Assembly (NCBI GenBank): GCA_947474165.1
Contig: CANJHO010000015.1
Span: 1-40,186, forward strand
From: Legionellaceae bacterium
Lineage (GTDB): Bacteria; Pseudomonadota; Gammaproteobacteria; Legionellales; Legionellaceae
Direction: 5' to 3'
DNA length: 40,186 nt
Positions within the stretch are counted from its first letter, which is position 1, and each line of letters begins with the position of its first letter. Below, one piece after another: positions 1-9,200 of the stretch. Under the pieces are notes generated by a model. That model saw only the letters and a program-made list of their open reading frames with translations. It was not told where the DNA came from and did no database searches. The translations under genes were made by a program, and so were the position numbers.

Positions 1-76
1 CAATTATCAAAAAGGCCGTGAATTATTGATTCGAATCATTATGATGCTGACCAAGCTGGCTCAAAAATCAGATTGA
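1..76 (+). CDS. C-terminal end of an unidentified protein (partial)
   Basis: An open frame enters from the left edge (first full codon at 2) and ends at a TGA at 74-76, giving 24 residues. The end is helical and hydrophobic (RELLIRIIMMLTKLAQKSD). It could be the last helix of a small four-helix-bundle protein, but this is a guess from composition. The start and most of the gene lie outside the window. It converges on the leftward operon that ends at 218. Confidence 0.35.
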   Translation, partial: NYQKGRELLIRIIMMLTKLAQKSD

Positions 77-84
77 TCGGGTTC

Positions 85-119
85 GGGCGGGCTCGGGCTC
101 GCCCACGCTCACGGGCTCG
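85..119. repeat. G+C-rich tract with three GGGCTCG copies
   Basis: Between two convergent genes, a strongly G+C-rich stretch carries GGGCTCG at 89-95, 95-101 and 113-119 inside otherwise A+T-rich intergenic DNA. It has local self-complementarity (GGGCG with CGCCC). It could help termination between the convergent genes, but no U-tract follows. Nothing else was recognised in 120-217. Confidence 0.4.
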
Positions 120-217
120 TATTAGATCGTGGTTTGTCCAAACTCCAGTAGTTAAATAAACGCAATCAAGGTGTCTTTAATTTCTTCAATGTGATGACTA
201 TGATCTGCGAACACATG

Positions 218-1408
218 CTAGCAATATTCAAAATGTTCCTGCATCTCTAAGGTGAGTGCGTTGATCAACGCTTCATCATAGCCATAGCGTATGACCACCC
301 TTGCAACCTGTTGGTGAGCGCTTGTCCCTGGTAATGAATAGACGGGTAAATACCAATTTTTTTCTTTTAGACGGGCGGATAATTTCGCTGTTTCTTTATT
401 TCCTATAGAAAATACCAATCCTGGCAAGCTTTTCTGAGGGCTTTCTAGACACCAAAGGTTGTTTTGTGTTTGTATCAATGATTGTTTTAATTGATTGGCT
501 AGATGAAACAAGTCTTGCATGATGGATTGATAGCCTGCCCGGCCCAAAGTTTGAATATAATAATATTGTGTCATGAGGTGTGAGGCAGCATGAGAAAACT
601 GCATTGAAAAACGTTTGATAGACGTTCCTAAATATTCGCTTTCATCCAGCAAGTCTGCTAAACACGGGGTGTAGCGCATGAATAACCATCCTAAACTGGG
701 ATAAACCAATCCATATTTATGACTCGATACATTCAAAGAAACAACATGGTTAAGACGAAAATCGAAGGGAATGTCTGGGCTTACAAAGGGCATGACAAGG
801 CCACCACTGGCAGCATCCACGTGAATGGGGATGAATTGACCGGTTGTTTGATAATGCGCGGCTAACTGCTGATTAAGATCTTTAATATCATCACAGAGCA
901 AGGTTGTCGGTGCCCCTAGGGTGCCACAAACACCGAGGGTATGGGCATCAATTAACGCCATGACGCAACGTGTATCCATGGTCAATGACAGTGGATTGAG
1001 GGGGGCAATTCGCAACTCAATGTCTAAATATCGCGCAGCTTTATACCAAGCAATGTGGCTATTTTCGCCAATAATCATATTGGGCTTGAATGCCTCTTGA
1101 GAATGCAATCGTTGATGTTGTTTTTTTAAGGTCAGCATGGCAAGGAAGACAGACTCAGAGGATCCGGAGGTTGTAAAATGATGATAGTCATCTGGGTGAT
1201 CTGCATTGAACAGCGCCAAGAAGAAGGCTGCACATTCTTCTTTTATAAATTCTAATTCAGGGTATGCGTGGTTATCCACCGCATTAACGCCCGCATAATG
1301 GAAAAAAATGGCTTGGGCATCTGGCTCCATATGATGCGTGTTAAATGTACCTAAGTTTCGTTTGGCCCTCATCGGAAAATTATAGGTTTGCAGTATTTTA
1401 TTTTGCAT
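218..1408 (-). CDS. PLP-dependent glutamate decarboxylase-like enzyme (group II decarboxylase)
   Basis: A fold-type I PLP enzyme. Visible motifs, in numbering from the ATG at 1408: TSGSSES near 80-86 (cofactor phosphate binding), HVDAASGG near 196-203 (Asp that pairs with the pyridine nitrogen), and NVSSHKYGLVYPSLGW near 226-241 with the Schiff-base Lys after His. The HVDAASGG/HKYGLVYP pair and the ARYLDIELR segment fit glutamate decarboxylases better than histidine or aromatic amino-acid decarboxylases. At about 396 aa it is shorter than E. coli GadB (466), mainly at the N-terminus. The frame can be extended to a TTG at 1441, two bases past the preceding stop, but the ATG has a GAGAA-type ribosome site. 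It is the last gene of the operon with an ATP-grasp ligase and phosphate transport genes. Substrate is inferred; the decarboxylase class is solid. Confidence 0.82.
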   Translation of the reverse strand: MQNKILQTYNFPMRAKRNLGTFNTHHMEPDAQAIFFHYAGVNAVDNHAYPELEFIKEECAAFFLALFNADHPDDYHHFTTSGSSESVFLAMLTLKKQHQRLHSQEAFKPNMIIGENSHIAWYKAARYLDIELRIAPLNPLSLTMDTRCVMALIDAHTLGVCGTLGAPTTLLCDDIKDLNQQLAAHYQTTGQFIPIHVDAASGGLVMPFVSPDIPFDFRLNHVVSLNVSSHKYGLVYPSLGWLFMRYTPCLADLLDESEYLGTSIKRFSMQFSHAASHLMTQYYYIQTLGRAGYQSIMQDLFHLANQLKQSLIQTQNNLWCLESPQKSLPGLVFSIGNKETAKLSARLKEKNWYLPVYSLPGTSAHQQVARVVIRYGYDEALINALTLEMQEHFEYC

Positions 1409-1442
1409 TATATCTTTTCTCAGTGGGATTGTTTTTAACAAT

Positions 1443-2516
1443 TTATGTGATTAATAAAAGACCGCCAAATAGGGCGAGAATTGCCAAAGAAAATTTAAAA
1501 TAGACCGAACCGCTTGTGTGTTGATTGGGCCTTAATAAAAAGGCAATGGGGTGTTTTAAAATGAGGCGCCAGAGCATTCGTCGGGTGACTCGCGTTTTAA
1601 TGCCTGTTAACGGGTGCTCATGGATGGTGACATCAGGCGAATGGTTGGCTTCAATGATCACACCCCGAGAGCTTTCAATAGGGATAAGAATATCTTCACA
1701 AAGGACATCGAAACCCACTAAATTTAAATTTAAGGTGCTTGCCGCCTTGCAAAGTAATTTAGCATTTTCTTTGCAGATTTTTTTTCCTAGCGACTCCATG
1801 GTGCCCCCGCGTGTTGAATTGCAGGTATAACAAAGCACAACAATCTCTTTATCTTTAGGAATGGTGTCTAGTGTCATTCCTAGTTCTTTTAAACGGATGT
1901 GTATTTCTTCATCCACTTTAATGGGGCCCAGTGACGTGGTCTTCTTCAATTCTTTTCGAGTGATATTGGATAAATCAATTAAGGCCTGAATGGAATGAAT
2001 TCCATCGCCAATAACCCTCGCAGGATTGCGTTGAACAACGCCGATGACCTTGTTATAAAAAACCAATACGCGATAAGAGTTTAAATTGGCGTGGAATTCT
2101 TCAATGGTCAGGAACTTATGCTTTCGATAACATTTGTTCATGTAGGTTTCTAATTGCTCTACCGTGGTGATGTTACAAAGCACATCCTTGCCCAAGCACG
2201 TTCCAAGGGTGGGTTTGACAACCAAGGGAAATTTAAAGGAAGCGATAAGTTCTGCTTTTTGTTTTTTAAATTCACTTTTTTTAAAAGCAGTTGCCTGGGG
2301 CATGGGGAAGCCTGCAGCCATTAATATTTTATTGGCACAATATTTATTGCTGGATAGGTTTGAGCTGCTATTACAATTAAAAGGTGTTTGGCCTGAACGA
2401 AAAAAATAGCGTTGTTTACCTAAGCGGATTTCAAACCCTGCGATATGGGCTATGGGCGTGTAGGGCATCTTTAAAGCAAGCGCGCTTTGGTAATATAATG
2501 CGGTATTTATTTCCAT
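1443..2516 (-). CDS. ATP-grasp ligase, cyanophycin-synthetase/glutathione-ligase-like, with C-terminal membrane segment
   Basis: 357 aa. The central part has an ATP-grasp layout: a lid/Lys region (FPLVVKPTLGTCLGKDV, about 96-112), TIEEFHANLNSYRVLVF, a basic RNPARVIGDGIHSI loop, and a metal/ATP site at the end (VGFDVLCEDI...IIEANHSPDV, about 267-296). This version is closest to the ATP-grasp domain of cyanophycin synthetases and GshAB-like amide ligases, so an amino-acid or peptide ligase is likely. Unusually, it ends in one hydrophobic helix (about 339-357), suggesting a membrane tether. Start ATG at 2516 has AGGAG eight bases upstream. It follows the phosphate transporter by 23 bp and ends just before the decarboxylase, so the two enzymes may act in one small amino-acid-derived pathway. 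Product unknown. Confidence 0.75.
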   Translation of the reverse strand: MEINTALYYQSALALKMPYTPIAHIAGFEIRLGKQRYFFRSGQTPFNCNSSSNLSSNKYCANKILMAAGFPMPQATAFKKSEFKKQKAELIASFKFPLVVKPTLGTCLGKDVLCNITTVEQLETYMNKCYRKHKFLTIEEFHANLNSYRVLVFYNKVIGVVQRNPARVIGDGIHSIQALIDLSNITRKELKKTTSLGPIKVDEEIHIRLKELGMTLDTIPKDKEIVVLCYTCNSTRGGTMESLGKKICKENAKLLCKAASTLNLNLVGFDVLCEDILIPIESSRGVIIEANHSPDVTIHEHPLTGIKTRVTRRMLWRLILKHPIAFLLRPNQHTSGSVYFKFSLAILALFGGLLLIT

Positions 2517-2539
2517 TGCCCAATCTCCTATTTTCCGCT

Positions 2540-3793
2540 TTAGCTGATCATAGCATGTAATAGTTTATAAGAAAAAATAGTTAGCAGGGAAGCCGCAGGT
2601 AATGTAAGGATCCATGAGGTGAAAATATTTCGAATCACCAGTAGATTTAATGCACCAATACCACGGGCCAATCCTACACCAAGCACCGCCCCAACCAATG
2701 TTTGAGTCGCTGAAACAGGAATACCGATGCTCGTTGCGACGACCACCGTTGTGGCAGCAGCCAGGGTGGCCGCAAATGCACGGCTTGGTGTTAAGGCAGT
2801 GATTGAGGTGCCAACGGTTTCGATGACTTTTCTGCCATACATGAGTAAGCCAGAAATAACGCCAACACAGCCTAATAAAATAATCCATGCCGGGTAATTC
2901 ATGGCGCCAATGGGTTCGTGCGCGTGCATGACTAGACTATAGACGATGCTAAGAGGACCCACGGCGAGGGCGACATCGTTTGAGCCATGCGCAAACACCA
3001 TCGCGCATGCGGTCATTGCCATTAATACAGCAAAATGTTTTTCAACCTGTAGAAAGAGATCGCGCCGATCCATGTCTGATTTTTCAGGGATCTTGCGGAT
3101 GATGATCATGCCGATGGCCGTAATGCTGATACTGGTCGCCAAGGTGACCATTAAATTTTCTTTAAAATTCAGATGGATATTAAAATTATTTAAGCCTTTG
3201 AATACCGTAATAAAGGATAGAATGGAGCCTACAAGAAAGAGGTAGATGGGGACATAAAGCCTGGCTTTTTCTAAGGGGTCGCTTTTAATAAATATGGCTT
3301 GTTGGATGGTGCTAAATAAGGAAAAAGCGGTGATGCCAGCGATAAGAGGGGAAGTTATCCAGCCCATCGCAATGTGTGAGACTTGGTTCCAATGGATGGC
3401 ATCAGTTCCAAGGACCATGCTACCAAATCCTACCATAGAACCCACTAGCGCATTGGTGATTGAAACAGGCACGCCAAAGTAGCTGGCGAGATTCATCCAT
3501 ATGGTACAGGCAAGCAGGACACTGAGCATGCCCTCAATTAGGATAATGGGCTGCTCTGCCAATTGCGTGGTGTTAATGATGCCATCACGCATGGTCTCAG
3601 TGACGCCAGTCCCCCCTAGAAAAGCACCGGCAAATTCAAAAATGATGGCAATCAGCATGGCCTCTTTGACGGTAACCGCTTTTGATCCCATGGTGGTGCT
3701 CATGACATTGGCTAAATCATTGGCACCTACCCCCCAGGTCATGAGCAAGCAAAGAATCACTGCGAGTATCAGATATAGTATTGAATAATCCAT
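2540..3793 (-). CDS. pit: PiT-family low-affinity inorganic phosphate transporter
   Basis: 417 aa with about ten membrane segments. Both PiT signature halves are seen: WGVGANDLANVMSTTMGSKAVT near the N-terminus and MVFAHGSNDVALAVGP near 262-277, each with the invariant GxND core. These repeats define inverted-topology PiT/SLC20 carriers, which move phosphate with H+, Na+ or as metal-phosphate. It lies 9 bp downstream of a DUF47 gene, the usual partner of bacterial pit. No strong ribosome site precedes the ATG, consistent with translational coupling to the upstream gene. The family is certain; the coupling ion is not visible. Confidence 0.95.
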   Translation of the reverse strand: MDYSILYLILAVILCLLMTWGVGANDLANVMSTTMGSKAVTVKEAMLIAIIFEFAGAFLGGTGVTETMRDGIINTTQLAEQPIILIEGMLSVLLACTIWMNLASYFGVPVSITNALVGSMVGFGSMVLGTDAIHWNQVSHIAMGWITSPLIAGITAFSLFSTIQQAIFIKSDPLEKARLYVPIYLFLVGSILSFITVFKGLNNFNIHLNFKENLMVTLATSISITAIGMIIIRKIPEKSDMDRRDLFLQVEKHFAVLMAMTACAMVFAHGSNDVALAVGPLSIVYSLVMHAHEPIGAMNYPAWIILLGCVGVISGLLMYGRKVIETVGTSITALTPSRAFAATLAAATTVVVATSIGIPVSATQTLVGAVLGVGLARGIGALNLLVIRNIFTSWILTLPAASLLTIFSYKLLHAMIS

Positions 3794-3802
3794 ATTAATT
3801 GT

Positions 3803-4474
3803 TTACCGAGAAATAAGAATTTGTAGACGACCACCCACTGTTTGGGCATGGTCGGCCAAGTCGCCAATCCATTGAACTAGTTTATAAAAAAAGATCACAT
3901 TAATGGGCGGGAGTTCCTGTTCCAATCCAAAAATACGCTGTCGTATGTCAGCCAACTGATCATCACAATCATGCTCGATTTCATCCAAGGTCACAATCAT
4001 TTCCTCAACCAGGTTGACCTCGCTGCCACGAAAACCACTTTCCAGCAAATCATCGAGTTCGTTGATGGCTCGACAAGCTTGTTTAGCGGCGTCTAGACAA
4101 CGGCTTAGGAAGGGCATTAAAACGGGGGAGAGCGTTTGTGGAATCATCATTTTTCGGCTGACAATGAGACAGGCAATATCTTCTGCTTTATTCGCAATCC
4201 TATCCTGTGCACTGAGTAATTCAAGTAAATCAGTGCGTGCAACAGGAAGAAATAAACCAGTCGGTAAATGCAAACGCAATTCACGCTTAATGCTGTCAGC
4301 TTCTTTTTCAAGTGCGATTATTTTGTCTTTTATGGTGTTGGCGATGACCCAATCTTCTCGGAGTGCTGCTTCAAATAGGGGGTAGAGTTGTTTGGCGCAG
4401 CAGTATGTTTTGTACATATGTTGCTCAATCGGCTTGATGGGTGATGGCCCAAACACATTGAAGATCCGACCCAT
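3803..4474 (-). CDS. DUF47 (PhoU-like, TIGR00153) phosphate transport regulator
   Basis: 223 aa, all-helical, with the family's typical pattern: an early charged helix (LEKEADSIKRELRLHLPTG, about 51-69), then SAQDRIANKAEDIACLI near 90-106 and a C-terminal IEHDCDDQLADIRQRIF helix. DUF47 proteins resemble PhoU and are nearly always paired with PiT transporters, whose activity they are thought to restrain or couple to metal status. Start ATG at 4474 has AAGGTG about eight bases upstream. It is the first gene of the leftward operon; the 111-bp gap to the divergent enolase gene must hold both promoters. Confidence 0.92.
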   Translation of the reverse strand: MGRIFNVFGPSPIKPIEQHMYKTYCCAKQLYPLFEAALREDWVIANTIKDKIIALEKEADSIKRELRLHLPTGLFLPVARTDLLELLSAQDRIANKAEDIACLIVSRKMMIPQTLSPVLMPFLSRCLDAAKQACRAINELDDLLESGFRGSEVNLVEEMIVTLDEIEHDCDDQLADIRQRIFGLEQELPPINVIFFYKLVQWIGDLADHAQTVGGRLQILISR

Positions 4475-4585
4475 GGGAATGCACCTTAGAAAAAAGGGAT
4501 GAAGAATGAAAGAGAATTATACCTAATATTTTAAAGGAACTATATACTCGCATTTATTTAGGATTTCATTAATTGAGGAAAATAG

Positions 4586-5851
4586 ATGCAAATAGTCAGT
4601 ATCAAAGGACGTGAAATTTTGGATTCACGAGGCAACCCGACGGTGGAAGCTGATGTGGTCTTAGACAATGGCGTGATGGGTCGTGCGAGCGTGCCCTCTG
4701 GCGCGTCGACTGGAAGCTTCGAGGCCAGTGAATTGCGTGACCGCGATCCGCATCGCTATGCCGGAAAAGGGGTGCTTTCTGCAGTTGAAGCGATTAATAA
4801 GGAAATAAATCAAGCCTTGTATCAGGTTTCCGTTGCAGAACAAACCGTATTAGATAGAACCTTATGTGAATTAGACGGCACTGAGAACAAATCACGATTA
4901 GGCGCGAATGCCATCTTAGCGGTATCTCTAGCGGCGGCTCGTGCGCGGGCTGCTTTTTTGAAATTACCCCTCTTTGAATCGTTGCATCAAGACGAGGTGA
5001 TGGTGATGCCAGTGCCAATGATGAATATTTTAAATGGGGGTGCGCATGCAGACAATAACGTTGATATTCAAGAGTTTATGATCATGCCGATTGGGGCACC
5101 TGATTTTCCAACGGCCTTGCAAATGGGTGCTGAGATCTTTCATGTTCTTAAATCGGTCCTCAAGCAGAAAGGCTTACAGACATCCGTTGGGGATGAAGGG
5201 GGATTTGCCCCGAATCTTTCATCCAATCGTCAAGCCTTGGATAGCTTGAGTGAAGCAGTGGAGTTGGCAGGGTTTCATTTAGGGCGTGATATCGTTTTTT
5301 CCCTTGATGTGGCTGCATCGGAATTATTCAGTGAAGGTTCCTATTACATGGCTTCGGAAAACAAAAAATTCTGCACGGAAGAATTGATTCAATATTATGT
5401 TGAGCTGGCTAATCATTACCCCATTGTGAGCATCGAAGATGGTTTGGATGAGCAAGATTGGCAAGGTTGGCAACAGTTAACCAATGCGCTAGGCCATCGA
5501 TTACAGTTGGTTGGTGATGATATCTTTGTGACCAATCCGACCCTTTTGGCGAGGGGGATTGCTGAAAAAACAGCCAATGCCATTTTGATTAAACTCAATC
5601 AAATTGGCACCTTAAGTGAAACAAGGGAAGCGATAAGGCTTGCACACAGCAATGGTTATCGATGTATTATTTCTCATCGATCCGGTGAGACGGAGGATAC
5701 TTTTATTGCTGATTTGGCCGTCGCAACAGGCTCTGGACAAATTAAGACAGGCTCACTTTGTCGCACCGATAGGGTGGCAAAATACAATCAGTTGCTTCGT
5801 ATTAATGACTTGGTTTCATTGCCTTATGGACGAGCCTTAGATTTAGGGTAA
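4586..5851 (+). CDS. eno: Enolase (phosphopyruvate hydratase)
   Basis: 421 aa, close to the usual 425-435. It interconverts 2-phosphoglycerate and phosphoenolpyruvate in glycolysis. Seen in order: [21 protein letters not shown] at the start, the mobile loop [10 protein letters not shown] (about 39-48), [20 protein letters not shown] with catalytic-loop His, GDEGGFAPN (general acid Glu), metal ligands in [20 protein letters not shown] and GDDIFVTN, the catalytic Lys of LIKLNQIGT, and [16 protein letters not shown]. All catalytic residues are present. The ATG has GAGGAAA seven bases upstream. A TATACT at 4543-4548 is a possible -10, but its -35 is poor. The gene is monocistronic here and followed by an unusual interleaved stem structure. 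Confidence 0.98.
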   Translation: MQIVSIKGREILDSRGNPTVEADVVLDNGVMGRASVPSGASTGSFEASELRDRDPHRYAGKGVLSAVEAINKEINQALYQVSVAEQTVLDRTLCELDGTENKSRLGANAILAVSLAAARARAAFLKLPLFESLHQDEVMVMPVPMMNILNGGAHADNNVDIQEFMIMPIGAPDFPTALQMGAEIFHVLKSVLKQKGLQTSVGDEGGFAPNLSSNRQALDSLSEAVELAGFHLGRDIVFSLDVAASELFSEGSYYMASENKKFCTEELIQYYVELANHYPIVSIEDGLDEQDWQGWQQLTNALGHRLQLVGDDIFVTNPTLLARGIAEKTANAILIKLNQIGTLSETREAIRLAHSNGYRCIISHRSGETEDTFIADLAVATGSGQIKTGSLCRTDRVAKYNQLLRINDLVSLPYGRALDLG

Positions 5852-5863
5852 TGAATGAAGCCC

Positions 5864-5913
5864 GCTTGAACTTTATCGAAAAGCTGAATAGAGTTCAAGC
5901 AGCGATTCAGCTT
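5864..5913 (+). other. Interleaved perfect 9-bp stems (possible H-type pseudoknot) after eno
   Basis: Starting 13 nt after the enolase stop, GCTTGAACT (5864-5872) pairs with AGTTCAAGC (5892-5900), and AAGCTGAAT (5881-5889) pairs with ATTCAGCTT (5905-5913). The order S1-S2-S1'-S2' with joining lengths 8, 2 and 4 nt is that of an H-type pseudoknot; if the 4-nt joint is too short, the stems are mutually exclusive instead. No U-tract follows, so a plain intrinsic terminator is unlikely. A role in mRNA 3'-end stability is inference. Confidence 0.45.
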
Positions 5914-5990
5914 AGGCGCTCTCTGTATTAGCACTTGTTAAGCTGAGTGGGAAGGCTGATGCCTTATCATTACCCACATTCCGCCAAGTT

Positions 5991-6230
5991 CTAATCAGCC
6001 ACGGCGTGTCGGGGGCCTGTCATGGTAGTCTTCGTTTTACATGCTCGCAAGCTCCGCGTGAAAAACAAAGACCACCACGCCACCCCTCCAAATAGATTGA
6101 TCAAGCGCTAGTCTGTATAACAAACTAACTGGAGGGGTGGCGTGGTGGTTTGTATTTTCCGCGCGGAACGCAGTGAGCACGGACAATGCGAACTACCATG
6201 ACAGGCCCCCGACACGCCGCGGCTGATTAG
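5991..6230. repeat. 240-bp imperfect palindrome downstream of the glutamate synthase gene
   Basis: Outer arms of about 39 bp (5991-6029 and 6192-6230, starting CTAATCAGCC and ending GGCTGATTAG) match with one mismatch. An imperfect middle section follows, then an inner arm of about 20 bp (ACCACCACGCCACCCCTCCA against its complement near 6071-6150) around a centre of about 39 nt. The arms are more G+C-rich than the surroundings. No direct target duplication is visible. It fills most of the 404-bp gap between eno and the convergent glutamate synthase gene, so it would form a very strong hairpin in either transcript. Confidence 0.75.
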
Positions 6231-6255
6231 ATCTCGGTTAAAAAGGCGCGATATA

Positions 6256-9200
6256 TCAATCACGATCTAATAAATTTGTGGGTAATGATAAGGCTGATGC
6301 ACCCTCTGGAACCAAGGGATGTTCTGTCCTTAGAGACGGCACTGCTGCTGGACTAAATAGGCTAAGGTCTACTAAAGGGCTAGCTACTTGCTTCAGAATC
6401 CCCATGGCGGCGCGCATTTTTTGATAGGTGTCCTTTCCATTGGCTTGGGCACTCACAATAATTTTTGTGGTGTCTTCGGAGGCATCTCCTGCAATATACA
6501 CCCGAGGGGCATTCGCTGTTTTGATGGCGTTTATCAGTGGAATACTGTCCTGACCTTGAAAGCCCAGTGCACAAATGATTAAGTCTACTTGGTCTATCTC
6601 TCTCTCGATGGACAGGCTTTTATCGACCGGTCTTCTGTCTCGAGGGAGGGCTTCAAATCGTTTCTGTAAGTCCACTTTATCCTTTTGTATCTCATCATAG
6701 TATTTAAAAGCAGATTCTATGAGGTGAAGCTTTAATTTTCCAAAAGCCCCATCAAAAGTGATTGCTTTGGGTTGCACCAAATGGGAGGGCTTGCCATTGA
6801 TGAAGGCAACTTCCTCATCTCGTAAGTTATTTTCTTTCGTCGGGGCTAGGGATTGCGAGGGATAGCCATCTTGTATCCCACGCACCACGGGTTTGGGTCC
6901 ACGAACGAGCACCTCTAATTGGCTAGAGGGAAGCTTGCTATCATTAAAATACCGTGCAACCCAGCGCAGTACATCCTGTGCCGTATCGCCACCGCCTATC
7001 ACAACTATTTTTTTTCCACGGGGATCAAGGCTTCCAAATTTTTGTTTAATAAGGATTTCTTTATCAAGCGGTGATATCTCAGGATGTTGTCTTAGGTGGG
7101 CTGCCACATCATTTGCAATTTTAAGGAAGTCGATGGCTTGTACAATTTTGCTGTTCGCCGTCTCATCCAATTGAGCTATCACTTCTGGGGGAAGGCCTTT
7201 GGGGCGCCCTGCGCCGACACATAAAGCAATGGTGTGGTTTTCATCCTGTTGGCTACTGATTACCTTGGCATTGACCATATAATCGCCATTATTATAGACA
7301 ACCCGGCTGTTGAGGTGGAGTTGAAGCCCCATGGCTTTGAGGCGATCAAAATCCTCATCGATGTATTGTTTATCGAATTTATGCGCAGGAATACCATCGA
7401 CTAATAAACCGCCAGGTTTATCCGATGCTTCATACATTCGAACGCAAATGCCATCCCTCAGGGCTTCGAAGGCGATTTGCATGGCGGCAGGTCCTGAGCC
7501 AACGATGATAAGCTCTTGAGGGACTAATTTTTTAGGGGGACTAAAGGCGGCTTTAAACGGTTGCATGGCCCAGTCGTAACATAAACGTTTTTGTTCCTTG
7601 TGACCAAAAATAGATTTAATTTCTTCTTCTGACCAGTCTTTTCTACCATCAAACCAACCCAGTGAACGACCGATCTGATAGAGATAAAATTCAATGTCTT
7701 TAATATGAACGTTTTCGCCTAAGTGCTTCCCTGCTTTATGGGCTTGGGGAGCCCCTGCTTCTGGAATGGTTTCAGTGCAAGCATCTTGGCAGGGTGCCGG
7801 GCATGCGGCACCGGTGTAGGCAATAAAGGGGGACTCTTGGATTTGTAGTTCAAAGGCTTCTCTCAGGAGTCTCCATTGACGTTGGGTGAGCTGCTTGTTG
7901 ATTGGGCCTATTTTTTGGAGTGTGGCATTGATGGTGTTGATGGCTTTTCCGCTAGGGCAACCTGTACTGACTTCATCTCCGCCTGCACAAGAATTTTTGC
8001 GACAACCCGAGCACCCGGTTGCATCAGTGGTTAATTCAGCAACATACGCATTGAGATGATGGATTGCATCATGAAGTAAGTCATCAAGGCCACCTGCAAT
8101 GTTCCCTAATCGCTCAGGCAAGGGGCGTGTTTTTTTGGTATGAATTTTTACCTCATAAGGGCGTGGACCGACCGATGCACCCAAACTAAAATCCATTTGA
8201 GGCGAAACGACACTTTTCTTTTCTGCAGGTTGATGTGCTAGAAGGGCTTTTAATTTTAATTGAGCCCCCTCAGAAAGGAATGATATTTTTGTCATGGGTA
8301 AGGCGTGATTAGACACTAGAAGGTGGCTTAAGAATTGTTGGCGAAGGGCTTGGGGTGTTTCCTCGTTTTCAAGGAGGTGGAATATTTTTTGTTCTAACCA
8401 GACTTGCATGCCTGCGGTTAGGGGGGCTTCTCGCATTTGGTAGGTTTCTAAAATAGAGGAGACATCCTGCAAAGTATTTATTTTATCCATGGCTTTGGGT
8501 ATCACTATTTTGAATCGAGCGACATCAAATGACGTGAGCAGCCTTTTTGCTTTAACTGAACCTGTTGCATCAAGGTGGGCTTGAAGCATCCCTTGAATGG
8601 CCGATGCATAAGCGGGACACTCATTTGGCGATGCATACCGGACATCTGTCGAGGGGCTTAGTTCTGGATTCCCTTTGATTTCCACAAAAACAATCCCACC
8701 TGCGGCACCACTGCATAATCCTTCCCCAACTTTTCCTAAGATCAACCCTGTGCCTGAGGTCATGTATTGAAAAGCGTATTCACCTACCCCCTCAACCACC
8801 AATTCAGCACCCTTCATCAAAATACCACAGCGATGCCCTACCCTCCCGGCAAGAAAGGCGTGCCCACCACTGGCACCATAGAGCATGGCATTGCCAGCAA
8901 TGGTATTCGTGTTTATTTTATGGGTTTGAGGTGCTATAAGAGCCAATTTTCCTCCCGACATGCTTTTACCACAACCATCTTGTACTCTACCGTGATGCTG
9001 TATTTCCATCCCTTTGGGCATCACAAAGCCAAAGCTTTGTCCCGCAAGGCCACTCGTTTTCAGTATGATCCTGGCGGTTGGGTGTGATTCTAGGTGGGCT
9101 TCAAAAATGCCTGCAATCCGTGCACCAAAAGCGCGATCTTGGGTTGTTAATGCAATCAACGCTGAACAAAACACACCGGATGGATTTTCTTGGAAAGATT

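Noticed and set aside
28..40. GATTCGAATC resembling a tRNA T-loop
   Set aside because: No cloverleaf can be formed around it and it lies in an open frame; it is just a short palindrome.
5991..6230. The 240-bp palindrome as a third member of the same hairpin family
   Set aside because: Its centre is about 39 nt and unrelated to the 50-nt core, and there is no direct target duplication.
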